Shown here in pieces: positions 1-8,617 of a DNA stretch of 21,756 bases. Position 1 is the first letter of the stretch. Every line of letters begins with the position of its first letter. Origin of the DNA: Alphaproteobacteria bacterium (GTDB lineage Bacteria; Pseudomonadota; Alphaproteobacteria; JAGOMX01); the NCBI GenBank assembly GCA_016742295.1, contig JACVCA010000004.1, forward strand, positions 1 to 21,756. Reading direction: 5' to 3'. The notes beneath the pieces were generated by a model. That model did no database searches, was not told the DNA's origin, and was given only the letters and a program-made list of their open reading frames with translations. A program made the position numbers and the translations under genes.

Positions 1-2
1 AA

Positions 3-764
3 AAAATTACTAAGTTTATTCATAATTTAGTAGCAATTTACCATTTAGAACCGCCTTATTTTGAGAAAGAATGTTTATTGTGCACATTTGTGGGCCATAC
101 AGTGAAGGAAGCAGGTATTGAAAAGATTGATCCTCAGCAGTTTCGTCGTCAAAATCGTATTGATAATGATGTACCCCTCTTATGTGTGTTACCCGGCAGC
201 AGGGCAAGTGAAGTTCAAAAATTATTACCAATTTTTAAGGAAACTATAGCGCTTTTAAAAAGTCAGCATCCTAATTTACGCCTTGTAATACCACTCGCGC
301 CTGCAGTCAAATCTCAAGTGATCAACCTTACCAAAACATGGGATATTCCTATTATCTTCGTTGAAAGAGAAGCTGAGCGTTATGCTGCAATGCGTAGTAG
401 TACTGTAGCACTTGCAGCTTCTGGAACGGTGAATTTAGAGCTGGCTATGGCAGCTACGCCCTTTGTGATTGCCTATAAAGTAAGTGCACTGTCGGCATGG
501 TTTGCAAAACGTCTCTTAAAAATTCCCTATGTTGCAATGGTCAATATTTTGGGCAAAAAGCAAGTAGTGCCTGAGCTTTTACAGGAAAATTGTGAACCCT
601 CAAAACTGGTGGAAGTTGTCAGCCAATTGTTAACAAATCCTAAAATCCGTCAAGCACAACTGACTGAATTTGCAAAGATTACGCAGATGCTATGTCCTAA
701 GGATGTTTTGCCAAGCCAGGAGGCAGCTAGAGTGATCCTTAAAATTATGAACTCAAATCACTAG
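3..764 (+). CDS. lpxB: Lipid-A-disaccharide synthase, 3' part (5' end outside window)
   Basis: LpxB is a GT19-family glycosyltransferase that condenses UDP-2,3-diacylglucosamine with lipid X to make the lipid A disaccharide, at the inner face of the cytoplasmic membrane. The frame is open from the first full codon at position 3 to the TAG at 762-764, so the gene is cut by the window edge. About 253 C-terminal residues of a usual ~380 are present. The visible part holds the family hallmarks in order: EPPYFEK, then TFVGHTV, then LPGSRASEV (nucleotide-sugar binding region), then AASGTVNLELA, then PFVIAYKV, then VNILGKKQVVPELLQ. A TTG at 78 could look like a start but lies inside the conserved core. 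In many alphaproteobacteria gltA follows lpxB; here a Sel1-repeat gene intervenes. No clear terminator follows in the 145-bp gap. Confidence 0.95.
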   Translation, partial: KITKFIHNLVAIYHLEPPYFEKECLLCTFVGHTVKEAGIEKIDPQQFRRQNRIDNDVPLLCVLPGSRASEVQKLLPIFKETIALLKSQHPNLRLVIPLAPAVKSQVINLTKTWDIPIIFVEREAERYAAMRSSTVALAASGTVNLELAMAATPFVIAYKVSALSAWFAKRLLKIPYVAMVNILGKKQVVPELLQENCEPSKLVEVVSQLLTNPKIRQAQLTEFAKITQMLCPKDVLPSQEAARVILKIMNSNH

Positions 765-831
765 AATTTTATTAAGTCTTCTTATTTAGAAAGAGAATCT
801 CAATAAATTGATAGATTAAAAATTACCTTAT

Positions 832-871
832 TGTCAGAATTATTGACATTAGGATAAAGTATGATAATTCT
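832..871 (+). promoter_or_regulatory. Putative promoter with dyad upstream of the Sel1-HicA gene
   Basis: A perfect TTGACA lies at 843-848. The best-spaced -10 at 17 nt is AATTCT (866-871), which is poor; GATAAT (863-868) is better but only 14 nt away. The TGACA of the -35 is also the right arm of a dyad, TGTCA (832-836), 7 nt, TGACA (844-848), so a repressor could sit over the -35. The gene has a good ribosome binding site (AGAAGGG ending 8 nt before the ATG at 910). The promoter call rests on sequence alone. Confidence 0.35.
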
Positions 872-909
872 ATTTTTTGGGTTATAAATCTAAGAGAAGG
901 GCATTTTAA

Positions 910-3417
910 ATGTATAAAAGAATTTTTATTAGTTTAATTCTAATAAGTGTTATTTTTACGTCACAAATTTTTTGCTCTCACTCTACCCCATCATTATTTG
1001 AAGCCATGGAGCATTTTGAAAAAGGTGATTATCAAAAGGCTGCGCGAGGATTTGCGCCATATGCAGGACAACCATGCCCTGTTGCTGAACCTTATTGCAT
1101 TGATTTGTTAAAGAAAAATCTTTTAGGAACATTCCAAATTGTACCTTCAAATGAAGAATATAAAGAGAAAGATAACCTAAAACAGTGGTATGAAGCGCAA
1201 CAAAAATTAAAAGCTCTGTTGAGACAGAAAAACAAAAATTTTGACAGTAAGCTTAAAGCAGTTATGTCTTCTTCAAATGGTCCTTTGCTGTACTTGCTTG
1301 GGAAACTTTACGAAACTGGAACACAAAAAATTGATGCTGATCAGAGCAAGGCGGCTAACTATTTCTTGCTTGCTTTTCAAAAGGGCGATCCAAGAGGCAT
1401 TCTAGGGCTCAATAGAATATGTCCGGAAAGTGAGATTATCTTTGGAGAAACTCCCATAAAAATCTCTCGTCTCGCTTCACTTCTCTCGCTTATGGGGACA
1501 TCAACTAAAAGTGATGGTGAAATTCTTGCAGGCATAAGCGCATGGTATTCTAAAGACCCTGTTGTAAAACAATATTTTCTTCGTGCGGCTGCTCAATTTG
1601 GCCATACAAAATCGCAATTTGAGTATGGGCAATCTTATTCAAGTAATGAGGCAGAGGTCTTATTTTGGATGATGCAGGCTGCAGAAAACAATCAACGCGA
1701 AGCTATCGGGGTTTGCGGTCACTTTTTTGAGCAAGGTAAAGGAACTAAACAAGATTATCTAAAAGCTTATCACTACTTTAAGCGTGCTGCCTATCATCCT
1801 CAAGCGACCTCTCTTGATTATTTTAACTTTGCGCTTATTCATGAACAAGGAAAAGGTGTACTGGAAGATTATGAAACAGCGCTTACTTGGTATAAAAGAG
1901 CCTTTAAGGCGGACCCCACCAATAAACTTGCTGAATATCGTTATGGCAGAATACTTGGTTTATTAGGTAACTATTCGAAGGCAGTTAAATACCTTAGACA
2001 AACAAGGGACCATAGTGTTGAGAGAGCCTATAATTATGCTTATGCCCTTTTAAAAGAACAAGGTGAGGATAAAATCCCCTCCGAAGCTTTGAAAATCTTC
2101 GAAAAGCTTATTGATCAGGCTCATTTGGAGGCGATAACAGTAATAACTCAATACGCCTATAATAATAAAATTGTTTTTGATCTCAATAAACTGAAACAAA
2201 TGTTAAAAGTTTTAATCAAGCAAGAAGAAAACGTAGAGAAGAGGTCAATTGCTTATCAGTGTTTATATATGATTGCCTGTAAGGAGATGGGGTGTACTTA
2301 CACTACAAATCTAAAAGCCATTAGCTTTTTGGAAAACGCTCTGAAAGCCAACCGTTCAAATTATGAAGTTAAATTTCTCTATGCAAGATATTTAAAAGAT
2401 TCAAGAAAATTCAAGAGAGCTTTAAAATATTTGAGGGAAGTTGAGCAATCTGGCACTAAAGTTGTTTTTAATGAAATTGGGGCTTGCTATGCTTTACTTG
2501 CTTTAGAGCAAGCGGACTTTGAAGCGTCTCTCTCCATGGAAAAGGAGGCATACGGCTATTATTTAAAACATATGGCTTTTCCAGAAAATGAAGATTATCC
2601 AACAGCTGCTTATAATATAGCTTGTTTGCATATAAAGGGGCGTGCAGGCTTGAAAGAGGATAGTGCAGAGATCTTAAAGTATTTGCATATTGCAGCTGAA
2701 GGTAAAGATTTAGACGCTTTAAACGATTTAGCTGTGGCATATCATCTAGGTTTATACGGAGCAGAAAGAGATTTAGAAAAAGCAAAATGTTTTTATAAAC
2801 AGGGGATTCAAGAAGGAGGAACTATCTCAAAATTAAACTATGCTTTGTTATTGCTTTGTGAAGGACAGTCGGAAGAAGCTTATAGCGAAAGTAAAGACCT
2901 TTTTAAAGAAGTGCTTCCTCTTGCGCGTGAATTAATTCACAAAATCTTCTCTACAATTGGCAACATCAAGAATCAAGAAATTATAGAAAACACTGAAAAT
3001 CTTGAGTCTTGTATTGTTGAACCCGTTCAAACTGAAGTGGAAATTATTGAAGAACTGAAAGTGCCAGCTAGAAGCTCTCAAGCCAAGCCAACACGTATGT
3101 ATAATCCTTTAAAACAACAAAAAGATGAAGAGCAAGACGAAGATCAAAAATTTAATAAGAAGTTTGATAGACTTAAACAGAAATTGAATAAATTTAAGGG
3201 CCAAAAGCAAGCTAAATATCGTAAAGTAAAAGCCTTAATGGAACAATTTATTCAGCTGGAGGGCGGGCACTTAAAAAAAGGTAAAGGATCAGGCCAACGT
3301 GTTAGAATTGGGGATAATTTCTCAGGCTTTCACCGGCCTCACACCGCTGATTTAAAAAAAGGTGCCCTGAAAGGAATAACACGTTCTATGGAGGTTGCCT
3401 CCAAAAAAGGCTGTTAA
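910..3417 (+). CDS. Secreted Sel1/TPR-repeat protein with C-terminal HicA-like toxin domain
   Basis: This is an 835-residue protein. Residues 1-23 form a signal peptide (lysine-arginine start, then a hydrophobic core ILISVIF), so export is expected. Residues ~25-660 are helical Sel1/TPR-like repeats; clear units start near 124 (YLLGKLYETG), 264 (FFEQGKGTKQDY), 300 (ALIHEQGKGVLEDY) and 565-660. Sel1 repeats are protein-binding scaffolds common in effectors of intracellular bacteria. Residues ~690-755 are a charged, lysine/glutamate-rich linker. Residues ~763-830 match the HicA toxin fold: helix KVKALMEQF, strand GGHLKKG, GKGSGQRVRIG (791-801), FHRPH (807-811), then the helix LKKGALKGI. HicA proteins are dsRBD-like mRNA interferases; the FHRPH subfamily shares the GS..RV...FHRPH...KGA pattern. 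The canonical GSxH histidine is replaced (GSGQ); H808 or H811 could substitute. No HicB-like gene is adjacent. The stop codon touches that of gltA. Repeat and signal calls are firm; HicA homology is likely; activity is unknown. Confidence 0.85.
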   Translation: MYKRIFISLILISVIFTSQIFCSHSTPSLFEAMEHFEKGDYQKAARGFAPYAGQPCPVAEPYCIDLLKKNLLGTFQIVPSNEEYKEKDNLKQWYEAQQKLKALLRQKNKNFDSKLKAVMSSSNGPLLYLLGKLYETGTQKIDADQSKAANYFLLAFQKGDPRGILGLNRICPESEIIFGETPIKISRLASLLSLMGTSTKSDGEILAGISAWYSKDPVVKQYFLRAAAQFGHTKSQFEYGQSYSSNEAEVLFWMMQAAENNQREAIGVCGHFFEQGKGTKQDYLKAYHYFKRAAYHPQATSLDYFNFALIHEQGKGVLEDYETALTWYKRAFKADPTNKLAEYRYGRILGLLGNYSKAVKYLRQTRDHSVERAYNYAYALLKEQGEDKIPSEALKIFEKLIDQAHLEAITVITQYAYNNKIVFDLNKLKQMLKVLIKQEENVEKRSIAYQCLYMIACKEMGCTYTTNLKAISFLENALKANRSNYEVKFLYARYLKDSRKFKRALKYLREVEQSGTKVVFNEIGACYALLALEQADFEASLSMEKEAYGYYLKHMAFPENEDYPTAAYNIACLHIKGRAGLKEDSAEILKYLHIAAEGKDLDALNDLAVAYHLGLYGAERDLEKAKCFYKQGIQEGGTISKLNYALLLLCEGQSEEAYSESKDLFKEVLPLARELIHKIFSTIGNIKNQEIIENTENLESCIVEPVQTEVEIIEELKVPARSSQAKPTRMYNPLKQQKDEEQDEDQKFNKKFDRLKQKLNKFKGQKQAKYRKVKALMEQFIQLEGGHLKKGKGSGQRVRIGDNFSGFHRPHTADLKKGALKGITRSMEVASKKGC

Positions 3418-4707
3418 TTATAACCTGCGTACTTTAAATCCCGTATAAAGTTGTCGGGGACGACTGATTTTTTGTCTAGGATCAGCCACCATCTCATTCC
3501 AATGAGACACCCACCCGACAGTTCGCGCCACTGCGAACAATGCCGTAAACATCGAGGTAGGAATGCCCATGGCTTTGAAAATAATGCCTGAATAAAAATC
3601 TACATTTGGATAAAGTTTACGTTCTATAAAGTAGTCATCTTCTAGTGCGATACGCTCAAGCTCTATAGCAAGATCAAGCAGAGGATCATTCTTAATTCCC
3701 AGCGCTTCAAGGACTTCATGGCAAGTTTCTCGCATAATTTTGGCGCGAGGATCATAGTTTTTATAAACACGGTGGCCGAACCCCATCAACAAGAAGGGGT
3801 CATCTTTATTTTTAGCTTTTTGAATGTATTCAGGAATATTCTTACATTTACCAATTTTATGTAGCATATTTAAGACAGCTTCATTGGCCCCCCCATGGGC
3901 AGGCCCCCAAAGAGAAGCTACCCCTGCAGCAATACAAGCAAAAGGATTTGCGCCACTTGATCCTGCAATACGAACTGTTGAAGTGGAAGCATTTTGTTCA
4001 TGATCGGCATGAAGAATGAAAATGCGATCCATCGCTTTTGCAAGTACATGATTAACTTTGTAGTCAGAGGTGGGCACAGCAAACATCATATGTAAAAAGT
4101 TCGTTGCATAATCCAGGTGATTTTGCGGATAAATAAACGGATGACCCATTGAGTATTTATATGCCATAGCAGCAATTGTTGGTGCTTTAGCAATTAAGCG
4201 ATAAGAAGCCAAACTGCGTTCAATAGGGTCATGGATATTCAAGCTATCGTGATAGAATGAAGAAAGTGCCCCTACAACACCCACCATGATGGCCATGGGG
4301 TGAGCATCACGGCGAAACCCTTGGAAAAAATTGATCACTTGTTCATGAAGCATAGTATGGAAATTAATGGCATTTACAAATTCATTCTTTTGCTGTTGAT
4401 CAGGAAGGTTGCTATTTAACAAGAGATAAGTTACATCCATAAAATCATAACTTTCAACAAGTTTTTCAATAGGATAACCTCTATAAAGCAAAATACCTTT
4501 GTCGCCATCAATATAACATATTTCTGAAGAGCAGCTTCCGGTTGACATAAAGCCAGGATCATAAGTGTAGTAGCCGGTTTTTGTATATAAGCTGGTGACA
4601 TCAATGACATCAGGCCCCAGATTCCCGTGAAGAATTGGGAGCTCGATTGTTTGTTCGTGATTTCCCCTAGAACCTGGAAGAATTAGCTTGGCAGTCTTAT
4701 GTGTCAT
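3418..4707 (-). CDS. gltA: Citrate synthase (type II, hexameric class)
   Basis: Citrate synthase condenses oxaloacetate with acetyl-CoA to give citrate, the entry step of the TCA cycle, in the cytoplasm. At 429 residues it is the size of the E. coli/Rickettsia-type enzyme. The catalytic triad is visible: H271 in GPAHGGAN, H312 in GFGHRVYKNYDPRAK, and D370 in NVDFYSG. The HADHEQNAST segment and the GILLYRGYPIEKL segment near the N-terminus are also typical. The gene is downstream of gltX on the same strand with a 198-bp gap that carries its own promoter-like sequence, so it may be transcribed both with gltX and alone. Its stop (TAA on the minus strand, 3418-3420) directly abuts the stop of the convergent Sel1-HicA gene. 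Any terminator would therefore lie inside that gene, and I see none with a U-tract. Confidence 0.98.
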   Translation of the reverse strand: MTHKTAKLILPGSRGNHEQTIELPILHGNLGPDVIDVTSLYTKTGYYTYDPGFMSTGSCSSEICYIDGDKGILLYRGYPIEKLVESYDFMDVTYLLLNSNLPDQQQKNEFVNAINFHTMLHEQVINFFQGFRRDAHPMAIMVGVVGALSSFYHDSLNIHDPIERSLASYRLIAKAPTIAAMAYKYSMGHPFIYPQNHLDYATNFLHMMFAVPTSDYKVNHVLAKAMDRIFILHADHEQNASTSTVRIAGSSGANPFACIAAGVASLWGPAHGGANEAVLNMLHKIGKCKNIPEYIQKAKNKDDPFLLMGFGHRVYKNYDPRAKIMRETCHEVLEALGIKNDPLLDLAIELERIALEDDYFIERKLYPNVDFYSGIIFKAMGIPTSMFTALFAVARTVGWVSHWNEMVADPRQKISRPRQLYTGFKVRRL

Positions 4708-4774
4708 TTCGTTTGCTTTCTTTGAGTTTTTATTTGCACTACTTTTTATATATTGAAAGAAAAATTACCACACA

Positions 4775-4803
4775 ATTATACACATTCTAAGAAGTTATTA
4801 AGC
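4775..4803 (-). promoter_or_regulatory. Putative gltA promoter in the gltX-gltA gap
   Basis: Read on the minus strand, a perfect TATAAT lies at 4780-4775, about 67 bp before the gltA ATG. The -35 region 16-18 nt further upstream (around 4797-4804, CTTAAT/GCTTAA) is weak, so the call depends on the -10. The same bases contain TTATACACA on the plus strand (4776-4784), which fits the DnaA-box consensus but is a single copy and probably accidental. The rest of the 198-bp gap is AT-rich with no other clear signal and no strong gltX terminator. Confidence 0.4.
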
Positions 4804-4905
4804 TAAAAGAAGCTTTTGCTCATTGGTATCAAGTGATCACACTGCCGAATTGCCCCTCAAAATGAAATAAGGACCGGTTTTAAGAAGGTTTTACTCTAAA
4901 GCCTA

Positions 4906-6288
4906 CTACTTGGCAGTACCTTGTAATCTCTTAAGGGATTCTTCTCTTCCTAAGACAGCCATAATTTCAAAAATACTTGGTGAAACAGCTTGGCCCGTTA
5001 AGGCAATTCTAGCAGGTTGAGCCAACTTTCCTAATCCCACTTTATGCTCTTCGGAAAAAGTACGAGCAGCCTCTTCGAGGGCTCTTTCTGTCCAATCTTC
5101 CTTAGTTTTCAAGATATGGATAAAACCTTGGAGTAAATCAACGGATTCCTGCGTAAGTTGAGCTTTAGCCTTATCGTCAAGAGAAATAAAATGAACATAA
5201 AAGAGAGCATTATCAGCAAGCTCAAGCAGTGTTTTTGCACGTGTTTTAAGACCAGGCATTCCTTTTAGCAGGCGCTCCAGATGTAAAGGTGCAAGAGCTG
5301 TCCCTAATTTCGTCTCAAGCAAAGGTTGAATAAGTTTGACTAAAGCTTTATCTCCCGTTTCACGTAAATAATGACTGTTGATATGGTTGAGTTTGACAAA
5401 GTCAAAGCGTGCAGCTGACTTTCCAATACTTTCAAGGTTAAACCATTCGATGGCTTTCAGCATAGGGATAATCTCATCATCACCATGGCTCCAGCCTAGG
5501 CGGAGAAGATAATTTAAAAGGGCCTCTGGCAAAAGCCCCATGTCCCGGTAAGCTTCAATGCCCAGTGCTCCATGACGTTTTGACAATTTGGCGCCATCTG
5601 CACCATGAATGAGAGGAATATGAGCAAATGCGGGTACTGACCAATTCATAGCTTTATAAATATGAGTTTGGCGGAATGCATTAGTGAGGTGATCATCCCC
5701 GCGGATCACATGAGTAATCTTCATGTCATAATCATCAACAACCACCGAAAGCATATAGGTAGGTGTACCATCAGTGCGTAACAACACCATATCATCGAGC
5801 TGTTCATTATCAACTTTTACTTCACCTTGAACTAAATCTTTAATGATAGTAAGGCCGGTTTGAGGGCTTTTTAAACGGACGACAAAGGGGCGTGTATCAT
5901 CTTGGCGATTACGGCAACGACCATCATATTTAGGTGAACGGCCTTCACTGCGTGCGGTTTCACGGATGCTCTCAAGTTCCTCAGGAGTACAATAACATTT
6001 GTATGCATTCCCTTTTTCTAGAAGCTCATAGGCAACAGAAGCATGACGCGCTGCAAGGTGGGATTGAAAAATAGGGGGTTCATCAGCATGCAAACCAAGC
6101 CAATCCATGCCGTCGAGAATTGCTTGAATGGCTTCTTGAGTTGAACGAGCACGATCAGTGTCTTCAATGCGTAGTAAAAACTTCCCACCATAGTGACGGG
6201 CAAAAAGCCAATTAAATAAGGCAGTTCTGGCACTACCAATATGCAAAAAACCGGTAGGAGAGGGAGCAAATCGTGTTACAACTGTCAT
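4906..6288 (-). CDS. gltX: Glutamyl-tRNA synthetase (GluRS)
   Basis: GluRS is a class I aminoacyl-tRNA synthetase that charges tRNA(Glu), and in many alphaproteobacteria also tRNA(Gln), which an amidotransferase then converts. The 460-residue length is normal. The HIGH-type signature is HIGS at residues 16-19 within PSPTGFLHIGSARTALFNW, and the KMSKS-type loop is KLSKR at 234-238. Glutamate/ATP-site segments RIEDTDRAR and VIRGDDHLTN are present, as is the CYCTPEEL...GRCR region typical of bacterial discriminating and non-discriminating forms. The C-terminal anticodon-binding helices are shorter on conserved motifs but full length. The gene ends in two consecutive TAG codons. AAGGA lies 10 nt before the ATG. 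It is divergent from comEC with only 36 bp between starts, so the two promoters must overlap each other or the coding regions. Confidence 0.97.
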   Translation of the reverse strand: MTVVTRFAPSPTGFLHIGSARTALFNWLFARHYGGKFLLRIEDTDRARSTQEAIQAILDGMDWLGLHADEPPIFQSHLAARHASVAYELLEKGNAYKCYCTPEELESIRETARSEGRSPKYDGRCRNRQDDTRPFVVRLKSPQTGLTIIKDLVQGEVKVDNEQLDDMVLLRTDGTPTYMLSVVVDDYDMKITHVIRGDDHLTNAFRQTHIYKAMNWSVPAFAHIPLIHGADGAKLSKRHGALGIEAYRDMGLLPEALLNYLLRLGWSHGDDEIIPMLKAIEWFNLESIGKSAARFDFVKLNHINSHYLRETGDKALVKLIQPLLETKLGTALAPLHLERLLKGMPGLKTRAKTLLELADNALFYVHFISLDDKAKAQLTQESVDLLQGFIHILKTKEDWTERALEEAARTFSEEHKVGLGKLAQPARIALTGQAVSPSIFEIMAVLGREESLKRLQGTAK

Positions 6289-6324
6289 AAGTCATTGGTC
6301 CTTGAGTGTTAAAATAAAGACGTT

Positions 6325-8424
6325 ATGTTCGTGTATCATATTTTACAATTTCTTTCATCTTTTCAGTTTAGACGCTGGCAGCAAAACCTGATACTACGTT
6401 TTGAAAAAGAGGACAGTCGGTGGTTTTTATGGTTGCCGGTTGGAGTGGGACTTGGAATTGTAATTTACTTTACCTTGAGGCAAGAACCTCCTTTTTGGCT
6501 AGGTAGCGGCAGTCTCATTCTCTTAGCAGGTTTGATAATCTTTAGTAAACATTCGTTTTGCTTAATGTCTCTAAATATTATGTTGCTAACCATTGCTCTT
6601 GGGTTTACCTGTGCGCAATGGCGGAGTTATGGCTTAGGAAAGGGAATGATTTCAACCTCATTAGGCCAAAGAGAGTTCAAAGGCGAAATTGAGGGTATTG
6701 AACTACGGCCTGAGGGACAAAGGGTTACTTTTAATAATATTCAATATAAATTGAAAATAGATCCCGCACCCCGAAAGATTCGCATTATTATGCGTGGCAA
6801 GCTGCAACCTCTATTTGCTTTGCAAATGGGACAAACGCTCTCTTTGAAAGCCGTGCTTTTACCCCCAAGTGAACCAGTCGCACCGGGGGCTTATAATTTT
6901 AGACAAAGAGCTTTCTTCGAGGGAGTGGATGCTGTTGGCTTTGCAACCACACAGCCGATTCTTATCAAGAATGTGTCTCAAAAAGGGCCTATTGCAAAAT
7001 TTTCTATAAAATGGGCACGGATGCGTCATGGATTAACCCAACGTTTGCGTCAAGGTATTGGGGGTAAAGAGGGTGAAATTGCAGCAGCTCTTATCACTGG
7101 AGATCGGTCGGGTATTACCAGAGAGTTGCAGCAATCTTTTGCTGATTCAGGTATTGCTCATATCTTGGCCATTTCTGGGCTCCACCTGAGTATCATTTCA
7201 GGTTTAGCTTTCTTGATGTTCCGACGTATCCTTTCGCTTGTTCCGTGGATTGCTCTTAATTATCCAATCAAGAAATGGTCTGCTGCGCTTGCGATCTTGC
7301 TAACTTCAGGTTATCTCGGGTTATGTGGAGGGTCTATTCCTGCCTTGCGAGCTTTCTTAATGACAACAATTATGTTGTTGGCCATTATTTTGGACCGGAC
7401 TGCACTTTCAATGCGAAATGTTGCGATTGCAGCTTTAATGATTTTAATACTCTGGCCTGAATCATTATTGGGACCTAGCTTCCAACTTTCTTTTGCGGCG
7501 GTGATTGCTTTAATTGCAACTTATGAAGGGGGACAAATGTGGCTTTTAAATGGGGTAGGTAAAAAAACAGCCTTAAAACGCATCAGACTTTATGTGAGCG
7601 GAATTATGTTAACTACTTTAATTGCAAGCCTTGCAACTACACCTTTTTCAATTTATGTGTTTCATCGGTTTAGCTTGCATGCAATCGGTACTAATCTTGT
7701 AGCAATTCCTTTAACAACGTTATGGATTATGCCCTTAGCAATTTTAAGCATTGGGCTTATGCCTTTCAATTGCGAAGGACTTGCCCTCAAATTTCTCGGT
7801 CAAGGAATCCATTGGCTAATCACAATTGCTGATCAAGTTTCAAAGTGGCCAGGAGCTGTTATATTGGTTCCAATAATGCACCCGGGGGCCATGCCCTTGC
7901 TAGTTGGAGGTGGACTATGGCTGTGTCTTTGGAAGCAACGTTGGCGTTGGTGGGGATTAGGTCCCATTACTGCAGGGCTTGTTCTACTTATTTCTCCTAA
8001 CCCCCCAGATATTTATATTTCAGGGGATGGGAAATTAGTGGGAGTCCGAGGGGAAAACGGATCTTTATGGTTAACTTCGATTCATTCAAAAAGTTTTATT
8101 CGAGAGACCTGGCTTGCGCAGCAAGGTTTAAATCAGTTCCAGCCTTTAACTCTACAAAAAGAAGGATATCGATTTTATTTTCCCAAGGTCCAAAAGACGC
8201 TTCTGATTCGGACGGATTATAAGCAGACAATTATATGTAAAGATAGTATTGTAAATTTAAAGCAAGTTAATCCTGATCTAGCATGTATAAATTCGCTGGA
8301 AATTCATCCTGCAGATCTTCAACAGCAGGGTGCCCATGCGATTTGGCTGAGGCTTGGAGAAACACCTTTTGTTCATACGGTCGCTAAGGATGTAGGGATT
8401 AGGCCCTGGTCTTTAAAACGCTAA
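6325..8424 (+). CDS. comEC: ComEC/Rec2-family DNA-uptake channel protein
   Basis: ComEC forms the inner-membrane channel that passes single-stranded DNA into the cytoplasm during natural transformation. The 699-residue protein has N-terminal membrane segments (~30-100), a soluble OB-like region with GAYNFRQRAFFEG (DUF4131-type), and then the Competence domain. That domain starts with AALITGDRSGI (from ~253) and continues with ILAISGLHLSIISG, CGGSIPALRAFLM and SLLGPSFQLSFAAV across about eight membrane helices. The C-terminal ~150 residues occupy the place of the beta-lactamase-like domain but show no HxHxDH metal-binding motif, as in many alphaproteobacterial ComEC proteins. Position next to gltX is the usual alphaproteobacterial arrangement. 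I see no other competence gene in this window, so transformation ability cannot be judged. No strong Shine-Dalgarno precedes the ATG. Confidence 0.95.
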   Translation: MFVYHILQFLSSFQFRRWQQNLILRFEKEDSRWFLWLPVGVGLGIVIYFTLRQEPPFWLGSGSLILLAGLIIFSKHSFCLMSLNIMLLTIALGFTCAQWRSYGLGKGMISTSLGQREFKGEIEGIELRPEGQRVTFNNIQYKLKIDPAPRKIRIIMRGKLQPLFALQMGQTLSLKAVLLPPSEPVAPGAYNFRQRAFFEGVDAVGFATTQPILIKNVSQKGPIAKFSIKWARMRHGLTQRLRQGIGGKEGEIAAALITGDRSGITRELQQSFADSGIAHILAISGLHLSIISGLAFLMFRRILSLVPWIALNYPIKKWSAALAILLTSGYLGLCGGSIPALRAFLMTTIMLLAIILDRTALSMRNVAIAALMILILWPESLLGPSFQLSFAAVIALIATYEGGQMWLLNGVGKKTALKRIRLYVSGIMLTTLIASLATTPFSIYVFHRFSLHAIGTNLVAIPLTTLWIMPLAILSIGLMPFNCEGLALKFLGQGIHWLITIADQVSKWPGAVILVPIMHPGAMPLLVGGGLWLCLWKQRWRWWGLGPITAGLVLLISPNPPDIYISGDGKLVGVRGENGSLWLTSIHSKSFIRETWLAQQGLNQFQPLTLQKEGYRFYFPKVQKTLLIRTDYKQTIICKDSIVNLKQVNPDLACINSLEIHPADLQQQGAHAIWLRLGETPFVHTVAKDVGIRPWSLKR

Positions 8425-8499
8425 TAAAATTTAAAGATCGTACTCACGGCCATTTCCGTCAAGTATATCGATTTCCCAAGAGTCACACCTTGGCTTACA

Positions 8500-8531
8500 G
8501 TGACTATCCTCTGACCTAATGTGGCTATCCT
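8500..8531. repeat. Short tandem-like direct repeat, 11 bp, period 21
   Basis: GTGACTATCCT (8500-8510) recurs as GTGGCTATCCT (8521-8531), ten of eleven bases identical, exactly 21 bp apart, which is two helical turns. The first copy also pairs with GTCAC at 8482-8486 to form a small dyad. A paired protein-binding site is possible; it could also be chance. Confidence 0.4.
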
Positions 8532-8588
8532 AGGGGTGGTTAAATATTCTATAATTCAATGACTTGTTATTTTATTGAAGCTCCTGTC

Positions 8589-8617
8589 TTGACAATTGCG
8601 CATACATAAAGTCTAGT
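8589..8617 (+). promoter_or_regulatory. Putative sigma-70 promoter upstream of the MFS gene
   Basis: A perfect TTGACA (8589-8594) is followed after 17 nt by TCTAGT (8612-8617), which matches TATAAT at four positions. It would give a leader of about 210 nt before the MFS start, or a short transcript ending at the hairpin below. The -10 overlaps the left arm of the inverted repeat at 8614-8621. Confidence 0.45.

Noticed and set aside
910..980. Possible lipoprotein signal in the Sel1-HicA protein
   Set aside because: A cysteine follows the hydrophobic core, but the preceding residues (Q-I-F) do not fit a lipobox; a standard signal peptide is the better reading.
3390..3402. GGAGG-TTG-CCTCC hairpin near the end of the Sel1-HicA gene
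   Set aside because: It lies within codons and is followed by A's on the plus strand and by no U-tract on the minus strand, so it does not look like a terminator for either gene.
4776..4784. TTATACACA, a DnaA-box match upstream of gltA
   Set aside because: A single copy that overlaps the TATAAT of the gltA promoter; about one such match is expected by chance in a window of this size.
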